Shown here: positions 23,432-33,960 of the stretch, piece after piece
Layout: each line of letters begins with the position of its first letter
Position numbering within the stretch: the stretch's first letter is position 1
Source: Ophioderma brevispina
Lineage: Eukaryota; Echinodermata; Ophiuroidea; Amphilepidida; Ophiodermatidae
Assembly (NCBI GenBank): GCA_023653785.1
Contig: JAMKCH010007112.1
Location: forward strand, 1-64,000
Direction of reading: 5' to 3'
DNA length: 64,000 nucleotides
Translations under genes and position numbers: made by a program
Notes under the pieces: model-generated
Told to the model about the DNA's origin: nothing
What the model saw: only the letters and a program-made list of their open reading frames with translations
Database searches by the model: none

Positions 23432-24262
23432 TTAACCCTTAAGTGCCCAAGGGGGGGGGGGGGGGGGGTTTGGGGGGGGGGGTCCTAGGGACCCGCCAAA
23501 TTTGTTTTCGCGCTGGCCGCTTTGCTCGTGGTTTTTTTGCGCCGAAATTTTTTGTCATTGTCTGACTTTTAAATTCGCTCTTTTCATAACCAAAACATTA
23601 AAATCGGCCAAGCGTAATGAGTTAATTATGAGGGTCCCATGGAACCCCCCCCCCCTTGGGCACTAACGAAGTTCAACTGAGTAATATTAAAAAAAAATCA
23701 AAGACCAAAGCAAATTTTTTTTTTGCTGATTATGTTCACACAACTCATATAAGTAAACAAATGATAGTAACATTAAAAATAATTACCCTTTATGTGCTGA
23801 AGCCAACAATTTCTTGTGACGTTGCTAAACGTTCCTGTAAAAGTCTATGGGAAATGATGTGTATTTTGCAACCCCCGTTAAAATACAGGATTCCTAAACT
23901 TCAATTTTTGGTTAAATATATGTAATTTGGGTCTTCTAGAGTAGATTCAACATAAAATAAGTTTTCAAAAGTTGATGTAAGCGCAAGGCTCATTTGAATT
24001 TTCCGTCCGTTTTGCCCATTTTTCGCGTGTTTTTTGAAAACAATGATTGGCCCCTAATTTGCAGCCCAAAACCCAAATTTCATTTTTTTATTGCTGATTT
24101 GGGGTTGTCTTTGACCCTTCACATATGGTTTAAATTTCGTACAAATTCCCTCGGAAATTCCCTCTGAAAGTATTTCCTTAGGGGGGGGGGTCCCATGGAA
24201 CCCCCCCCCCCCCCCCCCCTGGGCACCACGGGAGTGAAAACCCCTTGGTCACTTAGTGTTAA
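23432..24262 (-). mobile_element. TTAA-ended element with G/C tracts, family B copy 1
   Basis: Bounded by TTAACCCTTAAGTGCCCAAG on the left and (reverse complement of) TTAACACTAAGTGACCAAGG on the right, with exact TTAA at 23,432-23,435 and 24,259-24,262. Long G runs lie at 23,451-23,480 and C runs at 23,645-23,655 and 24,201-24,220. The body is the reverse complement of 39,415-39,928 and of 60,342-61,088. There is no coding domain. TTAA flanks are typical of piggyBac-type insertion (established for that superfamily); membership here is inferred. Confidence 0.7.
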
Positions 24263-24519
24263 TCTAAATTATTCTTTCATAATTACTTTCGAATATCACA
24301 TTAGAACGTGTATTTTTGTTGTCTGTTGGTTTGTTTGATTTTTTGTATTCGTATGACATATTAGAGAAGACATCATTGATAGATTCTAACTGAGAGTCTG
24401 TCTCGGTTTCGGGAATAACCCACCTAATATGATTTTTTTAAACAAAAATTCCGCTTCAATGTCACCATGTCACCTTTGCGATTTAAACTTTGCGAGGTAA
24501 AAAATAAGGTACTACATTA

Positions 24520-25145
24520 TAAGGGTGACCCATAAAACCTTTCCCAAGAAATTGATTCTTTCCACTTTTTTTTTATTGTGATTATCGGCGTATTTTTATT
24601 TTATCATAAGAATGGGCAATTGAGCATCTTGCCTGAAAAAGATGTTTATTTTGGTTGAGTGGGTTCAAGATGGTAATTGAGCATCTTGCCTGAAACAAAT
24701 GTTCATTTGGTTGAGTGGTTTTCAAGATATGGTCCCTTAAAAAATACGTCAGCCACATACTTGTCCAGGGGCAATCATTTTTCTTAGGCATGGAATCCCC
24801 CAATGCCCAATCAGCAGATCGTGTCCTACCACCTGCCCTGACACTTGAAAGAAAACTTTATTTGCTCAACTGCATGCTATGATTTCGATTTGAAAAGCCC
24901 AGTTGCCTAAACAATAATGTGTAACTTATCATTCCACATGAAACAGACCCATGGCACAAGACTTATTGTTCAGTGGACCATATCTTAGGACCGACTCTAC
25001 CAATGACATTTTTTTCAGAAGACCCAAGATGCTCTATTACCCATATCTTTATGAAAAATGATCCATCAGCTATCAATAAAAAAACAAAAGATGGAAAATA
25101 TCATTTGTGTCAAGTTTGTATTGGGTCGTCCCTTTGTTAAAAAAT
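24520..25145. mobile_element. Foldback element with long inverted arms
   Basis: The left arm (about 24,520-24,790) and right arm (about 24,870-25,145) are inverted copies. 'aagggtgaccca' faces 'tgggtcgtccctt', 'gagcatcttgcctgaaaa' faces 'ttcagaagacccaagatgctc', and 'aagatatggtcc' faces 'ggaccatatctta'. The left arm holds an extra ~62-bp direct duplication (24,612-24,735). The loop is under 100 bp. No ORF of note is present. Confidence 0.7.
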
Positions 25146-25680
25146 TGTATTTCCAGAGATCACCTTGATATCATGATAAAGAGATTCAGAGGTTAGTCTG
25201 GATAAGAATATTAAAACAAACATAGAATTGTAGAATGATTCTCATGCCTTGTTTGCCACTTTGAAGCGCTATCACGGATTTTTAAAAAAAATGTAACAAT
25301 CGCGCCAAATACCTATTTTTCATCGAAATAAATCCATTTTTTTTGCATAATTGTATTGAAAATTGTTATATGAAAGACGTTGAACAGATCATTTGCAACT
25401 TTGAGGGAAGGGTCAAATTTCAATAGATTTGTGAATAGGTAAAAATTCGCAACCCCCCGCAACCCCCCAAAAATCACGTTTTGCCGCCAGCCGGCCGATA
25501 CTTCGATTATATACAAACTAACACTGAAAGCAGCACCAGAACAATCATTTTAGCATGGGTTAGGGTAGGTTTGTTCAGTTATAGATGTTTAGAAAGTAAA
25601 AAGAATTTACGGATGCACGGTATAACAAACTATCAACTTTCCTGCATGAATAAACCATGAGTAACGCCCGTATAAACCTA
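25146..25680. other. No gene recognised
   Basis: AT-rich sequence with a short direct C-rich duplication (CAACCCCCC twice near 25,451-25,468). No supported feature. Confidence 0.5.
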
Positions 25681-25770
25681 TAGCGTGGTTCAGTGGTTAG
25701 TGATCTGGCCTCCCACTCCATAGTCTTAACTGCAGTCAAGGTTCGAATCTCCCGAGTGCCTTTTTTTTTT
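25681..25770 (+). mobile_element. tRNA-derived SINE head with A-box, B-box and T-run terminator
   Basis: An A-box-like GTGGTTCAGTGGTTAG (25,686-25,701) is followed 54 bases later by a B-box GGTTCGAATC (about 25,740-25,749), the spacing of an internal RNA polymerase III promoter. A T10 run (about 25,761-25,770) would end pol III transcription. The anticodon arm pairs poorly (CTCCCAC loop with broken stem), so it looks tRNA-derived rather than a working tRNA. Confidence 0.6.
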
Positions 25771-27755
25771 CCCTCTTCCTTCACTTCCATGGCATTAACG
25801 TTTATTGAACTAATGATATTGGAAACTAATATCAACTTTTAATATTTTTTCCCAAATATTACCATTTACCATGTTTTAATACCCATGCCTTAAATGCCCC
25901 GTACTAAGACATTGCCCATCCCAACAAAACTTCACAACAGAAAAAGTAATTCACTTCATGTAAACATGAGTCAATTGTTCGTATAGTGAAACACTTTGCC
26001 TCAAAAATGAGCGCCTTGACTCATTTTTTGGACCAAGTTGTTCACTGTACGGACATCGCACTTTTTTCTTTGCAATCGTTTTTAACTGCAATAAAATGTG
26101 TCCAGCGCTGGGCGCGGCTATGTCAGTCCGGTAACGGATTTTGTAATTAATTAGTATTTTCATCGTGATGAACAGTCGTAGTCCTATAGTCAAAGAGGTT
26201 TTAAAGTTACATTTTTTACATCTTTGTTACAGAACATCATTTTACATGCCACCTGAATCCCGGCCTGAACCATTTACCTAATATTAAGATTTAAAATTCC
26301 ACGTAACTCACATAGGTTATTCTATAATCGCATAACATGCCTTAGTATCCAACTGCCCTGTCCTGTTGTAACCGGCTGCGAAGCACTATTAATGTACGTT
26401 TTTGCTAAGCACGGTGTAATACTCGGCGCTGCACTGCAGTAGCAATTGCAGCGCGAGGAAAAAAAAAAAGTTTGTTAGTGAACTGAGGCGGGTGGCCGGT
26501 TTAGAGTACAGATAGGGTAGAATTTACGGTGTACCCAAAATGTGAAATCTTCCAGGTTACGTGATATATGTAAAATAATGGCATTTTTATGCGTGCAAAA
26601 CAAGTATTGGAGCCCTTGACTTAAATTTCTCAATTCTTGGCTATTTAATAATTCTTCTACCATAATTCTAACTATGGAACCCCGCGAACATACGCCCTAA
26701 TCTAACACGTCAACTTGGTGCACGTATAGTGCCGAGAAGACCGAACAGCGGCAGTTCCTAACCATGTTCGCAGGACCTCGGGCTGATAGTGTCATAGTAA
26801 CACCAATTTTAAAAATAAACATTTATGGACATATGGAGTTGATCAAACATCAATAAGGTATCAAAAAACACATTAGAGATCCGCCCACGCACCGATTGTT
26901 GGCCAACAAGATGCGACTTTTATTTGCCGTACATAGCTACTGGCAAACGTGCTTAATCGAATAATTGAAAATTTGCCTCGTTTTGACAAATTTGAACATT
27001 TGGCAAAAAAACCGTTTCAAAAATTACAGGGCCTAAATGATGGCCACACATTCCGCATCTCTACAAATAAGTTAGAGTATCTTCTGTAATTAGGGGTTCA
27101 ATTCAGTAGTAAGGCCTTTTTGGGTATGAACGCTTGTGTATGCTTCCACCGTTATGATACCGTACTTTTTATACTCCTATTACTTACAAAATTAACTAAA
27201 TATAAAAAACATAATTATATCAAAATGCATCTGATATAGGTTACATTAAAATATTGAAAAAACAAGATATATTGCAACGCATGCAATAAGTTAATATTGT
27301 ATTATGCGAAAATGGGGCTATATTAGATAGAATCAAGCGAAATTTCTAAAATACCTTTTTTTTCTAAGAAGAACCGCTATTGGAAACAATCCACGCTGGA
27401 ATATCACGAAAGGCATCTTTTGGCCAGAACTTTGTAATTAGTAGTGCCTAATCGTTGCTTGCATTGGTTGTAAAAATCCCTTTTGAAACTTGTTTTTAGT
27501 TATTAGTCATTGACAAAAGGTTGTCAGAGTTTTAGGTGCTACATTTTTACAGGTGCACAGGTATAATATAAAAATGAAACCTGGATTATGGCCTGGGTAG
27601 ACTGAGTGAGCTAATCATTGTTTGCATTCAGAATTATTGTGAAAAACAAAAATTTATAAGTCAAACTACAGAAATGATCTCGTTGGAGTAAATGTCATCC
27701 GTTGTGAATTCATGCTGTTATAATACTTAATATTAACTCCTTTGCGTCAAAAAGC
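25771..27755. other. No gene recognised
   Basis: AT-rich unique sequence. The perfect 14-bp palindrome TTGTTGGCCAACAA lies at about 26,898-26,911. ORFs are short and featureless. Confidence 0.5.
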
Positions 27756-27764
27756 GTATGCAGT

Positions 27765-28020
27765 AGACCATAGAATTCCGGTTATGGAGGGGTCTAATTT
27801 ACAACCGGAGGTTTTGAGGTGGATACGAAAAACATTGTAGGGGATATGAGAATTTTAATCTAGGAGAAGGGGAACACAACTTTTAAATGGAGAAATGTTT
27901 ATTAAATCAGAAATGTGAATTTTTCAAGGGATTGGCGAAGGGGAACGGGATTTTGTTTTGCCGAAAAAGTTGAAAATTCTATTCTCCCTCCCCCGGCGTA
28001 AATATTGAGAGCTCCCTAAT
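27765..28020 (+). repeat. Interspersed repeat family C, copy 1
   Basis: Shares an ordered set of words with 59,735-60,020: 'ttatggaggggt', 'cttttaaatggaga', 'gaaggggaacggga', 'tttgccgaaaaagttgaaa', 'attctccctcccccggc', 'gctccctaatg'. The spacing is similar and no coding capacity is visible. The class is unknown. Confidence 0.55.
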
Positions 28021-31000
28021 GATAGTTTTCGAACTAAAATTGCAACAGAGAAAATCTTTATCTATAGTTGACAATAACGGATTTTCCTTGTTCATATAAA
28101 TGAAATGACAGCGTTACGAAGACATGATTTTCATGGATTGAAAAATGATTTTTAGTCATTTGATTCAAGATTGGTATTAGAAAAGAATCAAGCATTAGTG
28201 AAGAGGAAGATAGGGAAATTTGGTAAACACTAAGGGGAGAAAAATACAGTCATTTATTCGTGATGAGTGATGGAAAATTAATTTTAACATTTCTAAGCGA
28301 AGGCCGGGTTAGCTTTCTATTCTATTACACAAAGCGCTCGATAATACCCGACCGCATGCAAAGTTTTACGACCATTTAACAATACGCTTTGAGTGGTATG
28401 TAATTTGACCACTGAAATGGTAATTACGAACACGTAAATGTCTATTGCTCTACGGTGGCAAAGTTTTGAGTGTTACGAACTTAGCAACTGTTCACTTGGT
28501 AAGGAAGCGCCAATAAAGACTTGCAGTTTAAGAGTATTGCGATACTCAGGTAAGAATTTGGGTTTCGAAGATCGAAACGTAGCATTTTCGAAGGTAGAAA
28601 CGGGACGCTTCGCCTTAGCGAGAGGTTTCTGTATGGTGTACATCTCCTCGGGTTACTCTCAGTAAAGGGTAATAGAAAAAAAACTTTTCCATCACGGTAG
28701 CCTTTGCCATTTTGTGATAGGCTAAAGTGATTGTTTATATGCGACTTTTTATACACGCCCGTGTTTTTGTTAACTCTCTTTCCCGGCTCTCTTTCAACTG
28801 CATCGCAACTTTATAGGACTAACACTTTATAATAAGAGAAAATTGTATACCATTGAACTTTGAGGAAGAATGACGAATTTTGCTTACTGATTTTTTGGGA
28901 CCCGTTTTGATGAAAGTTTCCGCGCTAGGTGCCTGCATGTGCTAGTTGAAAATTGGAATAGTAGATCTACATGTAATATATTACAACGGGTAAATTGTAG
29001 ATTGTTGGAGAAAAAGAGACGCAGTAATGGCTCAGCTGGAGCAAACGGCCGAACGTGATATGCGACGTATCGAATAGGCAGGAAAATAATGCACCAAATT
29101 GTTAAAAACCGTTCGACAGTATTTGTGTGCGAAGTTTATAAGACGTGGAAACGTTAACTGAACGCTTTGGGTCCGAAATATGGCATGCAGTGCAACATTC
29201 AGTTGGAAATATTTACTCTCCACTTGAGGAATAGAAGAAAGACGAGCCGGGAATATTTCATGAACATCCGGTACGCTTTCTTGACCCTGCTGCTCGTGCG
29301 GTGTCATAGAACATTTACAATTGCTTCTGTTGTCCGACCAATTTGACAAAGGTTGAGTTTTTAGATGAGCATTAACGGGCAAGTCTCGCCTTTTTCTTAT
29401 TTACTAACTGTCAATCAAGCTTTGTTTTAACTAAACGGCATTGCATTTAGTCTCAAAGAAAATTAAATTGAGAATTGAAGTGTAAATCTTAATCAGATTA
29501 CACTAATACAGACGATTAGTTCTGCCGATGTCTGAGCAGTTCACAGGCCGACTCACATCTGGTTACAGCCGAATTCAGCACACCCCCCGCACTTTCCGGC
29601 CCAACGCAGTTTTTTTTCCACGTCTTCTAGTCGTCTTCACGCGAGGTCCGCGTGAATTTTCGCGTGGTCCACGCTGCACATCGCGATTTTGGCAACTAGA
29701 TCTGTCGATGACTGTATAATAACTCAGTCACAACAACCTTGATTTAACAGCAAAACGACAAACCACAACTTATTTTAAAGAACATAGATTTCAACTGGGT
29801 AAATTAATTATGTAGGAATAACCGGTTGTTTTAGCAGGTAAAGTTGTTTCCTGCCAAAACGTCGTCCTTCTTTTCAACTAGGCATAGTGCCGAAGTGAGA
29901 AAAATGGAAAAAAACGAATAGGGGTGATTTGTTTTTTTAGTGTCAATTTGTTTCATTTTTTGTTATCTTTGATATGTTTTTAAATATTGGCCACAAGAGT
30001 GTTTTCAGATTGTGGATGAAAACTAATTGACTGAAATGTGGTTTTTAAAAAAACCAGTTATATGTATTCAAAATGTTAATACCTAAAAATATCAACACAA
30101 AAACATTAAAAAAACTTTAACAATTCAACAGGCCATTTTCCTCATAATTGTTATCTGGAGAATTTTGTGTAAAATACAAACTATAATATACTTATCTTGA
30201 CAAGGCACATTCGATTGAGTTGGCCAAATACATTTTAAAAGAGATTTATAATTTTAAGTCCCATTGAATGCAACAAAATTGAATCATCTCAATATTCAAT
30301 GACTTGTCTCATGGCTATCAAAATTCTAAAACAAATATACATGGAATTAATAGCATTAAATATTTTTTTCATTTGCTATAAGGGCGTATTCAGTGTCAAA
30401 CGTTAACATGAAACCTTTAACATGAATTCCTGATAAATAGTTACTTTCATTTCTAAACTGGTATTTTTTATTATATCTGATTGATCAGGAATTCCTGTTG
30501 ACATGAAGTAATTTGTGAAATCTCTACCACTTTGTGTTAATGTGTTACCACTGTACTTTTGCTGATAATACAATCAATGTTTGTAAGGAATTTGCCGGAG
30601 GTAAAAGGTCTGTAACAGAAATATACAGTGGAAACATTATTTTTGATCATAATTTATTATGTCTTCTTATGGTACAAGAGTTTTATGACACATTTATAAT
30701 ACCACTGCCACATTAAACTTTGCTTTATTCACATTGGTGGTCTGAAAGCAAGATATTTCATTTTTCTGAGTTGGTAAAACATGTGGAAACACTTTTGTTC
30801 ATGCACAATTGTAATTTAATACGAATTGATATGATGCGGGCTGTCATTATCACCATTGAAACAATGCGTGAAAGTAGCCCAACTGGTTACCCCGACTACT
30901 TTGAAATTAATGTGACAATCGGCCTATTTTTTATTTGGTCATCTTGCGAAATGTGTTAAAAATGGTGGTGAAAATCAAGACCATAGAAATAGTGAAAATG

Positions 31001-31285
31001 TCAAAATAGTCGTTTCCAATGCAGTTAGCTATTTTAGTATCTGAGAAATTTGGTTCAGTTTTTATTTATACATTGTATACATCTATACAAATCTGCTATC
31101 ATAATTTTCAAACAAACATGTTTTAAAAATACCAAATAGCATAGATACAGTTATAAAGCACTCTGACTCCAGTTTCTCAGGGTTATAATTGACTGTAACA
31201 GTGATATATGAATGAAACTAAAATGTTCATTGATAAATGACATAAATGCATTAACTTGTCTTTAATACCAACCATTTTGTGTGTA
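28021..31285. other. No gene recognised
   Basis: Long AT-rich stretch with chance ORFs only. The largest (29,032-29,382, minus, 116 codons) has no domain. There is a hairpin of 8-bp arms TTCACGCG/CGCGTGAA near 29,636-29,656. A 16-bp imperfect inverted repeat around AGGAATTCCTG lies at about 30,417-30,510. Confidence 0.45.
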
Positions 31286-31289
31286 CACG

Positions 31290-31640
31290 GTTTAACCAAG
31301 GGGTGTTACAACCGGAATTCGTTATACGCACGGATACTATGGTCTTGATATCAGTTGATAGCTAAGGTCCTCCTCTTTCCATGATACCAAATAAGTACTA
31401 ACACGTACATAGTAATGGCGTCACAAAATGACTCATTAAGTCCGCGAGTCAGAAAATGGGCATTTTCCACAGAAAATAGCGAAAATCATTTTGCGCTAAA
31501 AAGGTATATTTCGTATTTTTCATGTTGGTTTTCAGCTCTATATGATGGCCAAATGGCTAGTTTTACATAAACATAACGTTTTTAGAGCCATAGACTGTGC
31601 AAATGTTTTCAAACTGTAACCCTAAATTCAAGAGTTAAGT
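31290..31640 (-). mobile_element. TTAA MITE family A, inverted decayed copy
   Basis: Reverse complement similarity to 21,150-21,360 and 50,160-50,375: 'gtccgcgagtcagaaaatgg', 'aaatagcgaaaatc', 'ttgcgctaaaaaggta', 'ggtcctcctctttccatgat', 'ccaaataagtactaac'. It begins near a TTAACCAAGGGG terminus (about 31,293-31,304). No coding domain. Confidence 0.55.
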
Positions 31641-32645
31641 CCAAGGTATTTATATGTGGTCAACAGTTTCCAAGCTGAGTGTTTTCTCCAACACATGAAC
31701 GAGTTGGTTGGCCTTTTCCATTTTTTGTTTTGAACAAATAGTTCATTTCAGGCAGTTTCAAAATGTCTGGATGTAGCAATTATCTGGCGCTGATTAGCTG
31801 CTCGGTCGTAGTAAGGTTGCGTTGCCCTGTCGTTGTTAGCTACTGCCATTGTAACTTCGGGAAGAAGGCGGCATTACAAATGTTAAATTAATATTATTAA
31901 TTAAGTGGTAATTAATAGCATAGCTTTAGTTTTTGCATGCAAGTTAACTGGTTCTCCTTCCATCCACGATTAATTTTATAGCCAGATCTCGTTGAGATTG
32001 TCATTGTGTCATCTACATTGTTGGCTGCTGAACCACTGAAGTGTTAAGTCAAATCCTCATTCCGTGACTCATCTTTGGCAAGTAGGTTGAAGATTGATTT
32101 GACTTCAAAGGACTTTTAGAATGTTTAGCCCAAATTCCCGCTGGAAAATGTCGGCAAGTTCCACAGGAGGTGTAGTTTCTACAGGGTAAATTTAAATAAT
32201 GGTCCAATAAACGTTTAGTATACCTCAAATTGTTCGTGTGGTAACAATGAGTAAAAAAGTCTATGGTTACCTGTCTGTAAAATGCATCGTTATGGAGATG
32301 TACAGCAAAATAGGCTAAAGGTCAATTGTTTATTCAGCAAAGGTCAAGGTCTTATACTGGTTTGATTGAGTTTAAAAGTATCTTTAAAAAATTTATAAAA
32401 TTACATTGAATTAAATTATGTAGGGTATACCTACACTTGTAGCATGGGAGAATTTTGTCCCCCATTGAAGTGTGTGGGGAAAGTGCCCCTCCCCTGCATA
32501 GGCGGACTGACCATAGACCTGCTGTGGAATTAGCCACATGGGCCGCTTGGAATTGGACCATTTTGGGCCGGTCGAGTGTAAAAAGAGGCCTAATTGGTAA
32601 ACCCCTATTATTATCTCTGCGTTGTCGAAAATCTTTTAAATCGAA
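31641..32645. other. No gene recognised
   Basis: No supported gene. A 106-codon minus-strand ORF (32,352-32,672) runs into an interspersed repeat and has no recognisable domain. Confidence 0.45.
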
Positions 32646-32649
32646 CCCC

Positions 32650-32975
32650 CCAGCACCTTCAGTTTTATTCATAGTTCGCTAGATATCCTTGAGAAAAGCT
32701 TATTCACAAAATTTGAGTTGATTCCGATCTTGCGGTTTTGTGTTATGAGCAATTCTTTGTTTCATAGGCCACTGTGCTGTAATTTCTCTCCGTTTACGGA
32801 CAGAAAATACAAAATCTCGAGTTTCTTACAAATACGACCGAATTTGGTACACATTAATATTTGGTACACATGGATTACTAAGGCTAACGGTTCAGATGAT
32901 ATAAAAATCTCAACTTTTTCAGGTAAGTCGGGGGGACGAGGTTGTTGATCACGAAATGCCCCTTTGATTTCTTTC
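32650..32975 (+). repeat. Interspersed repeat shared with the duplicated core
   Basis: Aligns with 7,400-7,690 and 12,416-12,706 with moderate divergence. Shared words in order are 'cttcagttttattc', 'agatatccttgagaaaa', 'gttatgagcaat', 'gacagaaaatacaaaat', 'cgaccgaattt', 'cagatgatataaaaa', 'gttgatcacgaaat'. No coding domain; class unknown. Confidence 0.65.
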
Positions 32976-33716
32976 ATCAAGTCTCAACTGCCGTAGTCAT
33001 CATTCAGTCATCATTACTTTTTTTCTTATCTTTTAGAGTGCATTTCTTTCTGTGAAACGATACAGTTTCCCCCCAAAATACTAACAACTTAACCACCTTT
33101 ATTTTTTCCTTCTGAAAGTTTCCAAGAGTCACAAATAAACGTTCGGTTTTCTTCTAGCGTCAACAACATTTCTGCACGAGGTTCGTATCTACTTGCGTCA
33201 TGCTTGCGTGTCATTGTCTCGCATGCAAGCACCTTTTAGATCGAAAACAACAACATGCGAAAGACCGTCTTAGCATGCCATAATTCACGATTTTTTCAGA
33301 CAAACTAATGTACATCAAGATCTAACTCTGTAGCATTTTTCGTTGATGGTAAATTTTCATGGGCCTAAATATGTTTTTTTTTATAGTTCGTGACTCTGCC
33401 TTTCGCCCATTTTGGTACGTATTTTCGGCGTGTTTAGCTTTAATTTTCTCGCACGAAATTCAAATATTTCTACCAATTTCTACTGGAAATCAAAGTTTAG
33501 TATCTTATATGCGTGGTAAGTTACATAAATGGAACCGACAATTTCAATATCATTTCGATTTTTAAATTTCTTCGAGAACTCGCACTCGCAAATCTGAGCG
33601 CTTGGATTTAAAATTTTATGACGTCATATCGGGGGGTCACGTTATGTAAAAAAATACCAGAAGTAATGCCACTGGCGTTTCTACTGTACACCAAGGATAC
33701 ACCGACGTTTTACACA
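32976..33716. other. No gene recognised
   Basis: AT-rich unique sequence with short ORFs only. Confidence 0.5.
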
Positions 33717-33724
33717 CCTATCTT

Positions 33725-33952
33725 CAGTGGCGTAGCCAGGTGGGGGCAGAGGGGGCAGAATGCCTCCTTTGAAAAAAAAATAATGTGGGGGAAATCGGGA
33801 AATAAAACCAAAAAAAAAAAAAATCATGTTAAATCAGCCCCTTTTCGGATTCTTTTGCTCTGTGACCGGGAAAGTTTTGCTTGTGATCGGGACATTTGTT
33901 GCACCTACCGGGAAATTGTCCCCTCGGAACCACTGGGCTGGCTACGCGCCTG
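33725..33952. mobile_element. hAT-type MITE with 8-bp target-site duplication
   Basis: The 228-bp element starts CAGTGGCGTAGCCAG and ends CTGGCTACGCGCCTG, a 15-bp terminal inverted repeat with two mismatches. It is flanked on both sides by the perfect 8-bp repeat CCTATCTT (33,717-33,724 and 33,953-33,960). An 8-bp duplication and CAG-starting TIRs are the established hallmark of hAT insertion. No coding capacity. An A tract lies inside at about 33,811-33,823. Confidence 0.88.
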
Positions 33953-33960
33953 CCTATCTT

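Noticed and set aside
29032..29382. 116-codon minus-strand ORF
   Set aside because: No recognisable domain, no splice or start context that supports it; length is within chance for this window.
29560..29590. Cloning-vector-like 'agccgaattcagcacacc'
   Set aside because: Only a short chance resemblance around an EcoRI site; flanks do not continue as vector.
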